Shown here: one piece after another, positions 5,061-5,334 of the stretch
How positions within the stretch are numbered: the stretch's first letter is position 1
Layout of the letters: every line of letters starts with the position of its first letter
Source: Nitrososphaeraceae archaeon
GTDB taxonomy: Archaea; Thermoproteota; Nitrososphaeria; Nitrososphaerales; Nitrososphaeraceae
Direction of reading: 5' to 3'
DNA length: 5,334 bases
NCBI GenBank assembly: GCA_025449515.1
Contig: JANWJI010000157.1
Span: 1 to 5,334, forward strand
Made by a program: the position numbers and the translations under genes
Notes under the pieces: generated by a model
Database searches by the model: none
The model's input: the letters and a program-made list of their open reading frames with translations, nothing else
What the model was told of the DNA's origin: nothing

Positions 5061-5137
5061 AGTAATGATCATTAATACTTAGTGTGATAATATCAGGCGC
5101 ATTCTAATCAAGTATTATTAATAATGCGGCATTCTAA
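5061..5137. repeat. Cluster of palindromes and short direct repeats
   Basis: Two perfect 12-bp palindromes lie close together: TAATGATCATTA (5063-5074) and ATTATTAATAAT (5114-5125). TAATACTT (5073-5080) also pairs with AAGTATTA (5110-5117), enclosing a third palindrome, TGATA-A-TATCA (5085-5095). The 9-bp word GCATTCTAA occurs at 5099-5107 and 5129-5137, exactly 30 bp apart. The arrangement could be a structured RNA, a protein-binding site or chance symmetry in A+T-rich DNA. Confidence 0.3.
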
Positions 5138-5334
5138 CATCTTGACTAATTAAATTTATCTTAACGCTTGCAGATTTAGCGAGTTTATAGTCGCATGGGT
5201 GATCCAAAGATATATTACTATTAAAAATATCGAACAACGCGTATATACCTTATGCATTTTTATAGATGACGTCTACATACCGTAGTATACAACAGGCCAG
5301 GTTAATAGTTTAAGATTATTTATGGAAAAGACAA

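Larger units (their letters stand above)
4732..5334. other. A+T-rich region upstream of ppk2, mostly without genes
   Basis: Apart from a possible 28-codon ORF at 4961-5047 I find no gene. Near the right edge an ATG at 5322 opens only four codons before the window ends, with the in-frame stop TAG at 5283-5285 upstream, so it might start a gene outside the window. A minus-strand frame is also open from the right edge for about 19 codons, ending in TAG near 5275. Neither can be called. The stretch 5061-5137 holds palindromes and direct repeats. No tRNA or rRNA was seen. Confidence 0.55.

Noticed and set aside
1..5334. Search for CRISPR arrays, insertion sequences, transposase genes and toxin-antitoxin or defence genes
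   Set aside because: No regularly spaced repeats of 20 bp or more, no terminal inverted repeats flanked by target duplications, and no ORF with such domains was seen by eye. All three sizeable genes are explained otherwise.

Overview
The window looks like chromosomal DNA of an ammonia-oxidising archaeon of the Nitrososphaera/Nitrosocosmicus type (Thaumarchaeota/Nitrososphaerota). Four things point there: an archaeal replication factor C large subunit; a secreted protein whose signal peptide ends in the -YAQT motif and whose Ig-like module (Gly-Thr-Ser, Cys, Val-Ile-Leu-Asn-Gly, Lys-Pro-Tyr-Gln-Asn, Asn-Lys-Ile-Thr) is familiar from that group; strongly A+T-rich DNA; and long spacers between single genes. 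Genus assignment is an inference, because no rRNA or other marker gene is present.

Layout: 1-896 is A+T-rich with no convincing gene, but holds a good stem-loop at 208-234. rfcL (minus, 897-2141) encodes the clamp-loader large subunit. A 399-bp divergent spacer (2142-2540) separates it from a plus-strand secreted protein with two Ig-like domains (2541-3689); this spacer carries candidate TATA elements and two inverted repeats. A 199-bp convergent spacer with terminator-like hairpins and T-tracts leads to ppk2 (minus, stop at 3889, preferred start ATG 4716), a polyphosphate:nucleotide phosphotransferase. 4732-5334 is again non-coding apart from one possible 28-codon ORF preceded by a well-placed TATA box, and a cluster of nested inverted and direct repeats near 5061-5137.

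The three genes are each transcribed alone (divergent, then convergent) and have no obvious shared pathway: DNA replication, cell surface, and polyphosphate/nucleotide energy metabolism. Several start codons sit about 25-35 nt downstream of TATA-like boxes, which fits the leaderless or short-leader mRNAs common in archaea. I see no mobile element, CRISPR array, tRNA or rRNA, and no strong sign of an undescribed multi-gene system. The points most worth a second look are the intergenic structures, the microORF at 4961, the apparent lack of a C-terminal PIP box in RfcL, and the surface protein.
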